From an uncultured Spirochaetia bacterium (GTDB taxonomy: Bacteria > Spirochaetota > Spirochaetia > CAKZLE01): a stretch of DNA of 64,000 bases. Positions 35,490 through 45,900 of this stretch are shown here, one piece after another (positions within the stretch are counted from its first letter, which is position 1; the number at the start of each line of letters is the position of its first letter). The DNA is taken from contig CAKZLE010000025.1 in NCBI GenBank assembly GCA_937125225.1, positions 1 to 64,000 of the forward strand. The letters are read 5' to 3'. Under the pieces are notes generated by a model. It saw only the letters and a list, made by a program, of their open reading frames with translations. It was not told the origin of the DNA and did not search any database. The position numbers and the translations under genes are program-made.

Positions 35490-36240
35490 ATGGAGGACAA
35501 GAAGATCTTAATGAGCTCCTGACGATCATCATCTGCAAGACTTAATGATTCTGAAACGGCTTGGAGAAGTGCTGAAAGAATGAGCATGAGAGATTCCTGA
35601 TAGGTAATATCCTGCAGTTCATCGAAGGCATCAAAGAAAAGATCACCGATAGATCGGGTATCTTGATGAAGTCGTTGTAGTTCCGCAAGCATGATGTATT
35701 GGGCACAGGTGATTGCTGTATGGGCGGTAATCGCATCATAGTTTCGAGAACTGCAGCCTTTAACCATTTTCAAATAGGATTTAGCTACTTTGAAGAAGAC
35801 TTCAATAGCCCAACGTTTTCCATAGAGCCCGATGATTCCATCTTCATCTAAAGACGTGTCAGTTGAGAGAAGCACAAGGTAGTCATTCCGATTACTCCGG
35901 TTACGGACAAATACCAATCGAGAAGGAATCCTACCCCCATCTTTATGAGAGACCATTACTGAGACGGAAAGTAGATACCGAGACCTTCCTCTACGCTTCT
36001 TGCAGCTGTTAAAGATATCTTTGACAGATTGTCTCCTCCCTTCAAATTCGTAGTAGATCTTCTTTGATTTCTTCACCATAGCAACCGTAGGTACCCTAAA
36101 GCTGAGATCTTCAGGATCAATGCAGGGAATGCAAACCAGGAATCAAATAACACATAAGATGCCTTGATACCTGCAGCTTTAGCCTGTTTTAGCAAAACGA
36201 GGGTAGTATCAGGAGCAGACTGCTGAGCAAGTACACCAGG
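35490..36240 (-). pseudogene. IS4-family transposase relic (copy 2)
   Basis: The C-terminal 60% of a transposase closely related to copy 1. The main frame (36079 to 35450) carries YGKRWAIEVFFKVAK and GCSSRNYDAITAHTAITCAQ. Upstream, in another frame, TTLVLLKQAKAAGIKASYVLFDSWFAFP is recognisable, joined by a frameshift near 36090. Everything before about 36240 is missing, and the C-terminus diverges from copy 1 after residue FL near 35490. The two copies differ by many substitutions, so they are separate old arrivals rather than a recent duplication. Confidence 0.75.
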
Positions 36241-36277
36241 ACAAACGAGTTATCAGGAAGTCGATCTATTCGAATCT

Positions 36278-37216
36278 CTAGAACAGATTCCTGTTCAGCT
36301 CTAAAATCTCTTCATCATAGATCAAGACATCATCAAACCGGTAGAATCCCTTAGTGTATGGACCATCTACAGCTTGATAGGGATCGTCTCTCCAATCTCC
36401 GATCGCTCCGGTACCCTCATCCCAGTTTCGTTGCATGAAAGAAGAATATATCCCATTGATCTGAACATAAGGCTCCTCTGAGAGGAATCCTTCAATAGGG
36501 AAGGTGTTGATGATCTCGACATTCCAGACTTCTTCAGCATGAAGCTCTCCTGGAGTATCCTCATCGATATAGTCCTCTCGATATAGGTACCGGTACGAAA
36601 GGACTCCTGAAGTGATCTTGAAGGATTCCTGATAACGGTCTCTCTGGCTTCTATTATCCTCATAGGTATATATCCAATCGAGATTATCTCTGACATATGC
36701 TTTTGCATGGGTCCTTTCAGTTAGGATCACAGTCTCTTTCTTATAACTTCCTGCAGGAAAGAGATACGCTATCGGTTGCACTGTATAGCTATAAGGTACT
36801 GATTCATCATAATAGGATTTGTAACTGCTCCGCTGATAGATGAGTAGATAAGTTTCCGGATCATAGGAATAAGAACCCCATTCTTTGAAGCTGAGGATCT
36901 CTCCTTCTCCCGTGATGGTATTCTCATTGAGATCATCCTCGGAAGATTCATACAGGTATTCTGCTATGTGGTAAGAACCATCTGGGGAGAAGATGATTCT
37001 CCTAGTCTTGAACTTGTATTGATCATCTTCCCATTTTCTCCAATCATAATGAGAGTAGGTGATCTTCTCTTCAACATGACCGAACTGATCGATTTCGATG
37101 AATGCACCAAATAAAGAGTCTGAATCCGAATGGGTATCAAATAGTAATCCACAAGATGAGAGTATTATGATACTACCGAGTAGGACTAGTGAGGTTAAAA
37201 TCATATTTCTTTTCAT
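36278..37216 (-). CDS. Lipoprotein of unknown function
   Basis: 312 residues with a lipoprotein signal (MKRNMILTSL...IILSSCG, Cys at about residue 22), so it is anchored in a membrane. The mature part is rich in Tyr, Asp and Glu, with repeated beta-type segments such as YSYDPETYLLIYQRSSYK and YSYTVQPIAYLFPAGSY, which suggest a beta-rich fold. No family is recognised. Its 3' end lies 38 bases from the IS4 relic, so the C-terminus (YDEEILELNRNLF) may be native or trimmed. Confidence 0.7.
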   Translation of the reverse strand: MKRNMILTSLVLLGSIIILSSCGLLFDTHSDSDSLFGAFIEIDQFGHVEEKITYSHYDWRKWEDDQYKFKTRRIIFSPDGSYHIAEYLYESSEDDLNENTITGEGEILSFKEWGSYSYDPETYLLIYQRSSYKSYYDESVPYSYTVQPIAYLFPAGSYKKETVILTERTHAKAYVRDNLDWIYTYEDNRSQRDRYQESFKITSGVLSYRYLYREDYIDEDTPGELHAEEVWNVEIINTFPIEGFLSEEPYVQINGIYSSFMQRNWDEGTGAIGDWRDDPYQAVDGPYTKGFYRFDDVLIYDEEILELNRNLF

Positions 37217-37772
37217 ATTACCTCCATTGGTACTGTAGTTCAGTAAGTATTATTTAGATTAGTGTAATACTACTTACTCAATATAACCATAGTACATTGT
37301 AGCATATGTCAATCTTTTGGCAATATTACCGACTCTCTAAAGTCGATCAAAGAGAACGTCCCCCTCACAAACTGATGAAGCTTAAGAACTAGAGGGATAC
37401 CGGAAATAGATGAGTATCTAGAGAGTGGTGAGTCGAAGGATATTCTATGATAGTCCTACATCTCATAGACCCAATAGGCATAATGGAGGCAGCAGGAGTG
37501 TATGATAAGATCTTCATCATGAAACTTCCAATGATCCTTCAGAAACCCCGTTATAGCAATCAGATGAGAATATATCGGGAATACTCTTAGAAATCGTGTG
37601 TCAGGGACATAGAACACTTTCATAAGGACTTGGGTCATTATAAGGTGAGTTTCAATGCAGACTGATTCCTACCAAGTCGTGATGATATATGTTTATTGTT
37701 CATCACAAGGAGAATTTGCTGTATGTAGTTATAATATACTCTACCAAGATTTTTCATGAATCTATTATGCTC
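37217..37772. other. Gene-free stretch of about 555 bases
   Basis: Beyond the likely promoter of the lipoprotein gene near 37230-37300, only a 60-codon minus-strand frame (37456-37638, TGFLKDHWKFHDEDLIIHSC) is open. It matches no family I know and may be a relic. Confidence 0.4.
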
Positions 37773-38696
37773 TTATGAAATAGCTGGCTTCATAGTTTCA
37801 GTCTCTGTTCTGAAGTAGTTATAGAACTGCTGGCAGAACTTTGATAGTCTTTCCATGCCAACAATCGGTCTACTATAGGTATTGAGTACTTCAACTGTAG
37901 ATTCAGGGAATAGATTAGCTATCATAGATGTCTCTATAGCATCGGGGCTACACCTGTTTATACAAACGTTGTGTATCTTTATCTCAGTATTAGATTGAAT
38001 GTTTTTAATGAAGTACAAACTTTGTTGGTTTAAGATTTTCTTTGTTGTGACTAAATTCATTTCTACATAATGAGAATCCATAAGTTTGGAATTCAGACTT
38101 TCATATTGGATAAGTAAGTTCTTTATCAATAGCAGGTTCATTTCTTCGATCTTCAATAAGGGTTGGTGGGAAGTCTGTTCTTTTCTTAAGGTATTCAAAA
38201 GTATGGACTTCTGCTGAATTATGGCTTGAAGATGTTTTATAAGCATGAAGGAGAGTGATCTTACTTTTGCATAGGTCAATAGCGATGGGAAATCAATATA
38301 AATATCATCATATTCGTTCATGCAAATTGCTTCATTAAACAATGAAAGAATTGTCAAGGTTTCTGACTCTGGAGAAAATGCAAAAAGTTCAGGAACATCT
38401 TGTATTCTCCCTTTTTTTGAGAACAAGGTATCGATTTGTATCTTCTTTGGTAAAGAGATCGCCTCTTTATGGTTATGCGTTTTCTTACATGAAAAATGTG
38501 ACAGGATAAGATTTCTAGAGAGGCTCTTCTTTTTACTCCCAATGTTGAGTTGAAAAATCGATTCTAAAGGCTTTTTCGAATCTAATGAGAGAAGTAGTGT
38601 TTTATTCTGATGCATAGCAGATCTAATAGCTGCCATCGATGCCCATGTTGATTTTCCGCTTCTCTCATTCCCCGTGAAAACATGTATTTTGGCCAT
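37773..38696 (-). CDS. ArsA/GET3-like P-loop ATPase, divergent
   Basis: 307 residues beginning AKIHVFTGNERSGKSTWASMAAIRSA. The P-loop TGNERSGKST at residues 8-17 is followed by KTLLLSLDSKKPLESIFQLNIG, the layout of ArsA/GET3-type SIMIBI ATPases where VLLVSTDPAxNL is usual. The signature Lys of the deviant Walker A (KGGVGKT) is replaced by Arg or Glu here, and the middle is shortened. Known relatives deliver tail-anchored or other membrane cargo or act in arsenite export. The C-terminal half (residues 180-300) is not recognisable. Next to a degenerate response regulator and opposite an envelope operon. Confidence 0.6.
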   Translation of the reverse strand: MAKIHVFTGNERSGKSTWASMAAIRSAMHQNKTLLLSLDSKKPLESIFQLNIGSKKKSLSRNLILSHFSCKKTHNHKEAISLPKKIQIDTLFSKKGRIQDVPELFAFSPESETLTILSLFNEAICMNEYDDIYIDFPSLLTYAKVRSLSFMLIKHLQAIIQQKSILLNTLRKEQTSHQPLLKIEEMNLLLIKNLLIQYESLNSKLMDSHYVEMNLVTTKKILNQQSLYFIKNIQSNTEIKIHNVCINRCSPDAIETSMIANLFPESTVEVLNTYSRPIVGMERLSKFCQQFYNYFRTETETMKPAIS

Positions 38697-38972
38697 AATT
38701 AACTCCCTTTGTGTGGTTTTGATATAAAAATATGAACTGATGTATGTCTTTTCTGGTATTCCCGTAAGAAGATGATTTGAAGATAAACAGAATGAATATA
38801 ACTCAAACCATCTTTACATGATCAACCTAGATAAATATCTCTCCTTAGCTAATAAGAATTTAGACTTTTAGTTAAATCTAAAGAAAACTGTGATTATCTC
38901 ATGTATTGTTATAATTCTATGGAGAGGACCTCTCACTATATCGGTGCATCATGATTACCATTTACACCGAAT
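38697..38972. other. Intergenic stretch between ATPase and regulator genes
   Basis: AT-rich with no open frame and no clear hairpin. It probably holds the promoter of the ATPase gene (minus strand). Confidence 0.3.
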
Positions 38973-39644
38973 CTAATTAGAGGAAACCCGAACATCGTGG
39001 ACTAATTTCTCTCCATACCTATACAATTCTATCATTGAATGAATATTGAGTTTTTTGAAAATATTCGACTTATGAGCAGAAACGGTCTTAACACTAATAT
39101 GAAGTAATGAACTGATCTCGCTATTAGGTTTCCCTTCTAGTAGTATCGAGAAGATCTCGTGCTCTCTTGCTGTAAGTATATTTGTTGTTTGAAGACTTCT
39201 TCTAGGTGAATTCTGTTCACGATACCCATTTGCTATTATCTGAGATACTTGATCACAATAATATAACCCCCCAGATCTGACTTTAATAATTGCCTTTATG
39301 AGTACAGATATTGGGTTAGAGCTGCATACAATACCTGAGACACCAATTTTTATGCATTCTAATACTTGAAAAGAGGATGAGATATCTGAATACATGATGA
39401 TTTTGCACTCAGGATAGTTGAATTTATATTCATAACAAAACGTTACAATGTCGATATCTACTAGATTGTCACTAGTCAGAATGATATCTGGTTTTAATGA
39501 GGTGTAGTCTTTCATGCTATTCAAACCACAAGAATAGGTTGATATAACCTCTAATTGATGAGAATCATTTAGCATTGCGGTAAGAGCTTCAAGCATTAAA
39601 GTATGTTTATCTAAAAGAAATAAAGAGATCCTTTTTTTAGGCAT
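38973..39644 (-). CDS. LuxR/NarL-type regulator with degenerate receiver domain
   Basis: 223 residues: a receiver-like domain (1-120) and a LuxR C-terminal HTH (TAREHEIFSILLEGKPNSEISSLLHISVKTVSAHKSNIFKKLNI, residues about 157-200). Key receiver residues are altered. The acidic pair is D12-K13 instead of DD, and the phosphorylated Asp position in PDIILTS is Ser58, with Asp59 beside it. DNA binding should be intact while classical phosphorylation is doubtful, so it may respond to another signal or act by dimerisation. Divergent from the lipoprotein operon at 40071, which is the obvious target. Confidence 0.8.
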   Translation of the reverse strand: MPKKRISLFLLDKHTLMLEALTAMLNDSHQLEVISTYSCGLNSMKDYTSLKPDIILTSDNLVDIDIVTFCYEYKFNYPECKIIMYSDISSSFQVLECIKIGVSGIVCSSNPISVLIKAIIKVRSGGLYYCDQVSQIIANGYREQNSPRRSLQTTNILTAREHEIFSILLEGKPNSEISSLLHISVKTVSAHKSNIFKKLNIHSMIELYRYGEKLVHDVRVSSN

Positions 39645-39814
39645 TTACACCCCCCTGAATGTAAGTACCCCCTACTCATTTCCCTAAATTATAAGTTACT
39701 TTAAAGACTATATATATAAGCTGATATTTATATGGAAGTAAGAAAATACTTAGGACATCATAAAAAGCTACATATATGATAAGTGCTATGGCATGAATAT
39801 GCTGAATTTCTAAA

Positions 39815-39866
39815 TATGATAGTGTTGTTTAGGGGAGGATCCGCTTAAAATAAACAAACTATCATA
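39815..39866 (+). promoter_or_regulatory. Long stem-loop in the divergent intergenic region
   Basis: TATGATAGTGTTGTTTA (39815-39831) is complementary to TAAACAAACTATCATA (39851-39866) except for one bulged base, with a 19-base loop containing GGGGAGGATCC. There is no T tract. It lies between the regulator start (39644) and the lipoprotein operon (40071), and could be a regulator site, a leader structure or part of a small RNA. Confidence 0.55.
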
Positions 39867-40033
39867 GATATAGGTGTCTTCTCTTCTCAAATCATCTTTA
39901 GCGAGCAATTTTTATTTATAGCTATACAGAATATGACCATCTAGGTTCTTTCTAAGACTAATCCTATATATCAAATAGAATATACTAAGACATCTATAAA
40001 CTCTATCTGTACATAATACAAAATCATTTAGCT

Positions 40034-40068
40034 TATAATTATCAAATAGATAAGCTATTGGGAGAGGA
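40034..40068 (+). promoter_or_regulatory. -10 box and ribosome-binding site of the envelope operon
   Basis: TATAAT at 40034-40039 is followed by GGGAGAGG just before ATG 40071. A -35 match is weak (TGTACA near 40009), consistent with activation by a regulator. Confidence 0.5.
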
Positions 40069-40070
40069 TT

Positions 40071-40748
40071 ATGTTAAAAAAGTTAATGCTTAGTTTCTGT
40101 ATTTTGGTTTGTTTACTAATTGCTGCCTGTTCTTCGACAAATAGTATTGGGTCTGTTGGTGAGTTACCAAATAGATGGTGGGAAAAGTCAAGAGGGAGCA
40201 TTGAGAGTGCTCTCAGGTCAGAGGGGAAGGGTTACTACTCAAATGTTTTAGCATTTGTCGGAGAAAGTGATTCTGTCAAGAACTATTCAAAATCACAGGC
40301 TTTGGATTTTGCTAAGTTAGATGCTAATTCAAAACTCTCAGAGTATATCATAACAAGAACGACAACGATTTTAAGAGATTCAGTGGAATCTGTACTTTCC
40401 AGAGAGACAGATGGTAGCTCTGATGAGGCAATAGAAAGAAAGATAAACGAAATATCTAATAATATGCAATCTTCAATATCTGTTGCACAGTTCTCTTCAT
40501 TTATGATTGAAGGGAATCATACCGAAGAAGAGGAACTCAATGGAATAAAGTATTATCATGGATGGGTTTGCTGTACTATTCAGGATGATATCGTAAAAGC
40601 GATTCAAGAGATCCAGAAAGAGGCCTTTGAGACAGTTATTAGTGCAGCAGAGAATTATGCACCTGTCATGAGCAAAATACAGGAAGACACCTCGATAAAG
40701 ATCGCCGAAGTCATGTTGAACGACCTTGGTGGAAATTCTACAGATTAA
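40071..40748 (+). CDS. LPP20-like lipoprotein
   Basis: 225 residues with a lipoprotein signal peptide (LIAACSS, Cys at about residue 22). The mature part follows the LPP20 pattern: LAFVGESDSVKNYSKSQALDFAKLDANSKLSEYI, then a helical stretch and YYHGWVCCTIQDDIVKAIQEI. LPP20-type domains occur in outer-membrane lipoproteins such as FlgP and in FlgT. First gene of a four-gene operon, 19 bases before a second LPP20-like gene. Likely outer-membrane anchored and part of a complex with the next two products. Confidence 0.7.
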   Translation: MLKKLMLSFCILVCLLIAACSSTNSIGSVGELPNRWWEKSRGSIESALRSEGKGYYSNVLAFVGESDSVKNYSKSQALDFAKLDANSKLSEYIITRTTTILRDSVESVLSRETDGSSDEAIERKINEISNNMQSSISVAQFSSFMIEGNHTEEEELNGIKYYHGWVCCTIQDDIVKAIQEIQKEAFETVISAAENYAPVMSKIQEDTSIKIAEVMLNDLGGNSTD

Positions 40749-40767
40749 GTGATCAATCGATTATTAT

Positions 40768-42123
40768 ATGAGAAATAAAAATAGGATAATACAAGTATTC
40801 ATCATTATGATCATGAGTACGATCCTTTTAAATAGCTGTAAAGTGATCTCTTTTTTTGATCCTCACTGGGTCTCCCACACTCCGAATTCAAATAGCAGTG
40901 TCATCGTAGCCGTGGGTGGCCCAGGGGGCTCTTTAAAAGAGGCAAGGTTAGATGCCCTAAAACAATTATCAGGAATTATAAACACTCAAGTATCTACTTC
41001 AATAAGTAACTATACGGCTATTTCATATAATGAGATTTCTCGAGAGATTGAGGAAAAAAGTAGTTCATGGGTGGAATCGGAATCTGATTCTATTGTGATT
41101 GGGATTCATGAAGATGAACGGTGGTTTGATAAAAAAACAGATAGTTGGTGGGTACTCGTTTCTATTAGTAAAGTGGATCTGAAGAAATCTATTCAGGCGA
41201 CTGCAGAAGAGTTAACTAGAAAGAAAGATAAGATTAGAAAGAATTCTTTAATTGCCCAAGATCTGATTGACTCCATGTTGGTGAATATTCTAGATAGACC
41301 CGTATCATATCAACTCCATGCAATCTCTGATGCTTTGCATACGATACATAAATTGGAATTCTCGGAGGAGATATTCTTCGAAGTGGATTTAGGGTATCAA
41401 CATGCAATCTCTTTTCTTGAAAGCTTGATCAAGCAAATGATTGCTTCAATTTCATTGCATTCTGATAAAGAGTATATTGTTCTTTATCCTCATGAGGTTA
41501 GCAGAGTCTCATTTTCTGCAAACTCAGAACTTGGAACATTGGGTTCTCTGTCTTGGGCTGTTCGGGAAGACCCTAGTGATAAACAGCAGATTGTTGTGAA
41601 TGACTATTATGGGAATGGTTATGTTGATCTGATCGGTGATAAGGACAAGTCCAATAAGGGCTTCATTACAGTATCATTAGATATAAGTGATTTAGCTATT
41701 GATCTAAAAGTAACTAGTTATCCCATTATACGAATACCAACTCAAAAGTATATTGGAAGATTTGGGATAGTCACACAGATTGATGCACCACCCAATTACC
41801 GGGCATATTCAGAACAGTCTCTATTAGAGGTCATTTCTGCAAATACAGAATTCAATATGGAGAATGATCCTGATATCTATCCTAGAATGACAGCAACCTT
41901 ACATTATAAAGAAGGGACAAAGAACAGTAAGTTAGTAGCTATTCATACCTCCGTGACCTTTTTATGGGAACAAAAAGATGGAGCCTCCACAGTGTATCAA
42001 ACGGAATACTTCAAAGGCTTTGGTGGAGACAATGAAAGAGCATTTGAAGATGCTTTCAAAAAGAATATTGCATATATAAAGAAAGATAAGAAATTCCAAA
42101 AATTTTTTGAGGAGTGTTTCTAA
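40768..42123 (+). CDS. Large LPP20-like lipoprotein
   Basis: 451 residues. The signal peptide ends ILLNSCKV (Cys about residue 24). The N-terminal region has the LPP20 pattern IVAVGGPGGSLKEARLDALKQLSGII and WWVLVSISKVDLKKSI. The long middle part is beta-rich, and the C-terminal segment has a second LPP20-like tail (TEYFKGFGGDNERAFEDAFKKNIAYI). Two such regions in one chain suggest a periplasmic or outer-membrane scaffold, somewhat like FlgT. Its TAA shares a base with the ATG of the next gene, so translation is coupled. The exact role is not known. Confidence 0.65.
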   Translation: MRNKNRIIQVFIIMIMSTILLNSCKVISFFDPHWVSHTPNSNSSVIVAVGGPGGSLKEARLDALKQLSGIINTQVSTSISNYTAISYNEISREIEEKSSSWVESESDSIVIGIHEDERWFDKKTDSWWVLVSISKVDLKKSIQATAEELTRKKDKIRKNSLIAQDLIDSMLVNILDRPVSYQLHAISDALHTIHKLEFSEEIFFEVDLGYQHAISFLESLIKQMIASISLHSDKEYIVLYPHEVSRVSFSANSELGTLGSLSWAVREDPSDKQQIVVNDYYGNGYVDLIGDKDKSNKGFITVSLDISDLAIDLKVTSYPIIRIPTQKYIGRFGIVTQIDAPPNYRAYSEQSLLEVISANTEFNMENDPDIYPRMTATLHYKEGTKNSKLVAIHTSVTFLWEQKDGASTVYQTEYFKGFGGDNERAFEDAFKKNIAYIKKDKKFQKFFEECF

Positions 42124-42941
42124 TGAAAAGACGATTGTATACTTACTTATTTCTATTAGTTTTGTTAATGGTTTCCTCTTTGATGTTTGCTGCAGCACCT
42201 GATACGGTAGCTGTTATTCCCTTTAATGATAATGTGATCTCAACTGGTGAAGCGATTGCGTTATCCGATATTCTTGAGAATCGATTGGCTAAATTCGGGA
42301 GTTTTAATCTTGTCGAACGTAAAGCGATAGAGAATATCATGGAAGAATTGAATTTCAGTACTACAGACTTTGTAGATCAGGAAACGGCCGTTAAAGCTGG
42401 AAAAATGCTCTCTTCTCAATGGCTGATAATGGGTTCAGTAAGCAAACTAGGTAATGAGTATTCAATGAATGTGAAACTAGTTAATACAGAAACAGGTCGA
42501 ATAGTAACAGGCGCATATGGAGAGTCAAAATCCATCTCAGGATTAAAGGATGACGTTGAGTCCATAGCAAAAGAGTTGTCTCAGTATCTTTTTGCTCCCT
42601 TCACGAATGGAATTGAATTCTCTGCTTTAACGATGGTTTATGATATGGAATTCCAATCCTTTGGCGCAAAAGCAAGTTTTGTAATGAAATATGATGAATT
42701 GATTTCTCTAGGGGTGTATGGAGTTGTATTAAGAAAGAATATAGATGGAGAGTTTGGTTTCGATTTGGGTGGGAAAGTGATATTTGGTGACCCAAGAAAA
42801 CAAGCTTTAAGCCTTTCAATCGGAGCTCTCCCATCAATAGGTGTGTATTTTAGGAATATTACATTAGATTTTTATCCAACAATGCTTCTCGGAGTTGAAG
42901 ACTCCTTTGGGATTTCTGTTGGTGTTATGTTAGAACAATAA
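42123..42941 (+). CDS. CsgG/FlgO-like protein with beta-rich C-terminal half
   Basis: 272 residues from ATG 42123 (an in-frame ATG at 42114 lies inside the previous gene). A cleavable signal (SSLMFAAAPDTV) is followed by a CsgG-type domain: VAVIPFNDN, LSDILENRLAKFGSFNLVERKAIENIMEEL, GKMLSSQWLIMGSVSKLG and KLVNTETGRIVTGAYG (residues 25-140). From about 160, alternating hydrophobic strands (SLGVYGVVLRKNIDGEFGFDLGG, FRNITLDFYPTMLLGVED) look like outer-membrane beta strands. CsgG forms the curli export pore. Here no lipobox is seen, so this is a relative, not CsgG itself. Confidence 0.7.
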   Translation: MKRRLYTYLFLLVLLMVSSLMFAAAPDTVAVIPFNDNVISTGEAIALSDILENRLAKFGSFNLVERKAIENIMEELNFSTTDFVDQETAVKAGKMLSSQWLIMGSVSKLGNEYSMNVKLVNTETGRIVTGAYGESKSISGLKDDVESIAKELSQYLFAPFTNGIEFSALTMVYDMEFQSFGAKASFVMKYDELISLGVYGVVLRKNIDGEFGFDLGGKVIFGDPRKQALSLSIGALPSIGVYFRNITLDFYPTMLLGVEDSFGISVGVMLEQ

Positions 42942-42962
42942 TTAGGGGATGGAGGAAAGGAT

Positions 42963-45900
42963 ATGAAAAGAATATTATGTATTGTAACTGTTTTGGTCGC
43001 ATTTCTTCTATCTTCTTGTGATTTCTCAATACAAGAATGGTTTGATTCGAAGACAGACGCAAAGGTAGAAGTAGGGTATCCTGAAGGTCTTACTGATGCA
43101 TATATCAATAAGTTAATAACCTTAGATGGTAGTGAGAGTATATTTGGTCCTAATGACGAAGTAACATTTACATGGACTATGGTGAAACCGGATGGTTCAA
43201 ATAGTATACTACAAAGTGTTATAGAAAATGGTTCTTCAAATACTAGAAAAAGAAAGTTCACTCCAGATATTGAAGGAACTTATAGGATCTCTTTAACAGT
43301 ATTAGATGATGACAATGATAGTAATACAGTCACCAAGAGTATTGTAGTTAAAGATAAACCTTCGGGACCACCTTCCACTCTTGCCGTTGCTGAAAAGAGT
43401 TCGACAACTATAAAACTTTCCTGGTCAGCAGTAGAGAACGCTTCTTATTATTCATTGTATAGGGATCTTTCTTCGGGAGGAAGTTTCTCAGAAAAAGTAT
43501 ATCAAGGTCCTAATCTGCAATTTATCAATTCTTCTCTAGAACCAGGGAAGGCCTACTTTTATATGGTGATTGCTGGAAACCCTGCAGGATATACAGGGCG
43601 TTCTTCAAGTGTTCAAGGAATTACTGATTTAAAGAAACCAGCGAACTTCCAGTCTTTAAGTAATACATTAACAGATTGCGATCTTAGCTGGGATAGTGCT
43701 GCTAATGCTACAGAGTATATAGTCGAAGGTAGTAAATCTGCTGATGGAGGGTTTGTAGAGTTATACAGTGGAGGAGCTAATTCCTGTTCTTTACATAGTC
43801 TTGATAGTGGAAATATCTATTTCTTTAAAGTAAAGGCTAAGAATACACTTATAGAAGGTGAGTTCACGAGTACAATTCGGGTTAACTTGAAGCTGACTCT
43901 CCCAGGGCAGCCTAAGAATTTGCAGAAGATTAGTGGGACTCAATCTTCTATAACAATTGGATGGAATAGTGTATCAACCGCAGATTCTTATAAAATATAT
44001 CGAGCTCAAAATTCAGAGGGGCCATATAGTTTAATCAAAAGTAACAATCAAGGCACCTCTTTTACCAATACAGGACTTTCAAGAGGAACAGCGTATCACT
44101 ATAAGGTGAGTGCAAATAGCGATGTTATTGATGAAGGGGCGAATATATCATTAGAAGGGCCGAAATCATCAAGTATTTCAATTACTACAATACCTGCAGA
44201 ACCCACAAGTATTCGAGTCAGTGATTCAACGACCTCTTCACTTAAAGTCTCATGGAATGCGGTAAATGGTGCGACAGGATATAAGATATATAGTTCACTT
44301 TACAGTAATAGTTCCTTTACTGAAGTTGGGACTTCTTCTGGAACATACCATAATGTTACAGGTCTTAATGATGATACAACCTACTATTTTAAAGTAAAGG
44401 CCTATAATACTACCGGTTATAGTTCATATTCTTCATCTGCTAATGGTAAGACTCAACTTAAGCCTCTAGTGGCACCAACTGGGTTGGCACTTTCAAGTAT
44501 TACAAATCAGAGCATGACTCTTTCTTGGACTCCTGTAAGTGGAGCAACTTCCTACAAGATCTATAAATCAACAAGTTCTGGGAATTCTACTAGTTATTAT
44601 ACGAGTACCTCTTCAACTAGCAAATCAATTACTGGACTAAATTCAGGGAGGACCTATTACTTCTGGGTTACAGGTGTTAGAAATAATGTTGAGGGTCTAA
44701 AAAGTTCTTCAAAATCTGGATTAACAAAACCAACATACCCCAGTGGGGTGTCTGTAGGCTCTGCCACTACTTCATCTCTAAGAATCTCATGGAATTCAGT
44801 TGCAGGAGCTAGTGGGTATAAAGTTTATAGATCAACTAGTAGTAATGGGTCATATTCTTATATTGCGACAACTTCTTCTACATCATATACCAATATTGGT
44901 TTAACAGCGGGTAAAAAGTATTATTACAAGGTTCAAGCATATAATAATACAGGTAGTAGTAGTTATAGTAGCTATTCTTATGATTGGACTAAAGATGCAA
45001 TTTATACAATTTTTGCATCATCAGGCTCGGGAGGGAGTATTTCTCCTAATGGTGAAATTTCAGTCTCTCAAGGTGGAAGTAAAACATTTTATATCTCACC
45101 CTCATCTGGTTATTCAATATCTAATGTAACTGTGGATGGTGGGAATAAAGGCTCTATCAGTAGTTATACATTCTCAAATGTTTCTTCTAATCATACTATT
45201 TCTGCAACCTTTACACCAATAACTTATCGTATAACGGCTTCTTCTGGTACAGGGGGAAGTATATCTCCTAGTGGCAACGTGACAGTAACACGAGGATATT
45301 CAAAAACTTTTAGCATTTCTCCAAGCTCTGGTTATTCAATATCAAAAGTATATGTTGATGGTTATAATCAAGGTGCTATTAGTAGTTATCGGTTTAGTAA
45401 TGTAACGACAAACCATACAATATCAGCTGAGTTTGTCAGTATTAAGGTAGATACTGAAGCAAAAGATGTTACGATGTATATACCATCTGGAAATCCTCGA
45501 AATGACAATCCCACATACTTAAACTATACGTTGAAAAATAATGGTCCAGCCACTCTATCATCAGATCAATATAAAATAGATGTTTACTTATCAACAAATA
45601 GAACTATTACATCATCTGATACTCACGTTGGTAATAATCTGATAAATCTAAGTATGTATTCAGGAAGAACAAATTCTTATTCAGCAACGAATAATGGATT
45701 GAGTTATTTGAAGATTCCTTCAAATATGGTCGAGGGTGATTATTATGTAGGATTGCATCTGACTCCAATGAGTGGATCCCCCCAAGAAATATCAGATTCA
45801 AATAATTGGGTTGATGGGAACAAAATCACGATTCCTTTAGAATTTGTGTTAAAGAATCAATCATCTCATAGTATTGATGTTTTAAAATTCCGAAAGTCAG

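Noticed and set aside
36278-37216. Possibility that the lipoprotein is the broken end of a larger gene
   Set aside because: It has a signal peptide and a continuous frame to a stop 38 bases before the IS relic, so truncation is possible but not shown.
43380-45420. Repetitive DNA suggesting a CRISPR array or minisatellite
   Set aside because: The repetition comes from Fn3 and InlB-type protein repeats with variable spacing, and the frame is open throughout.
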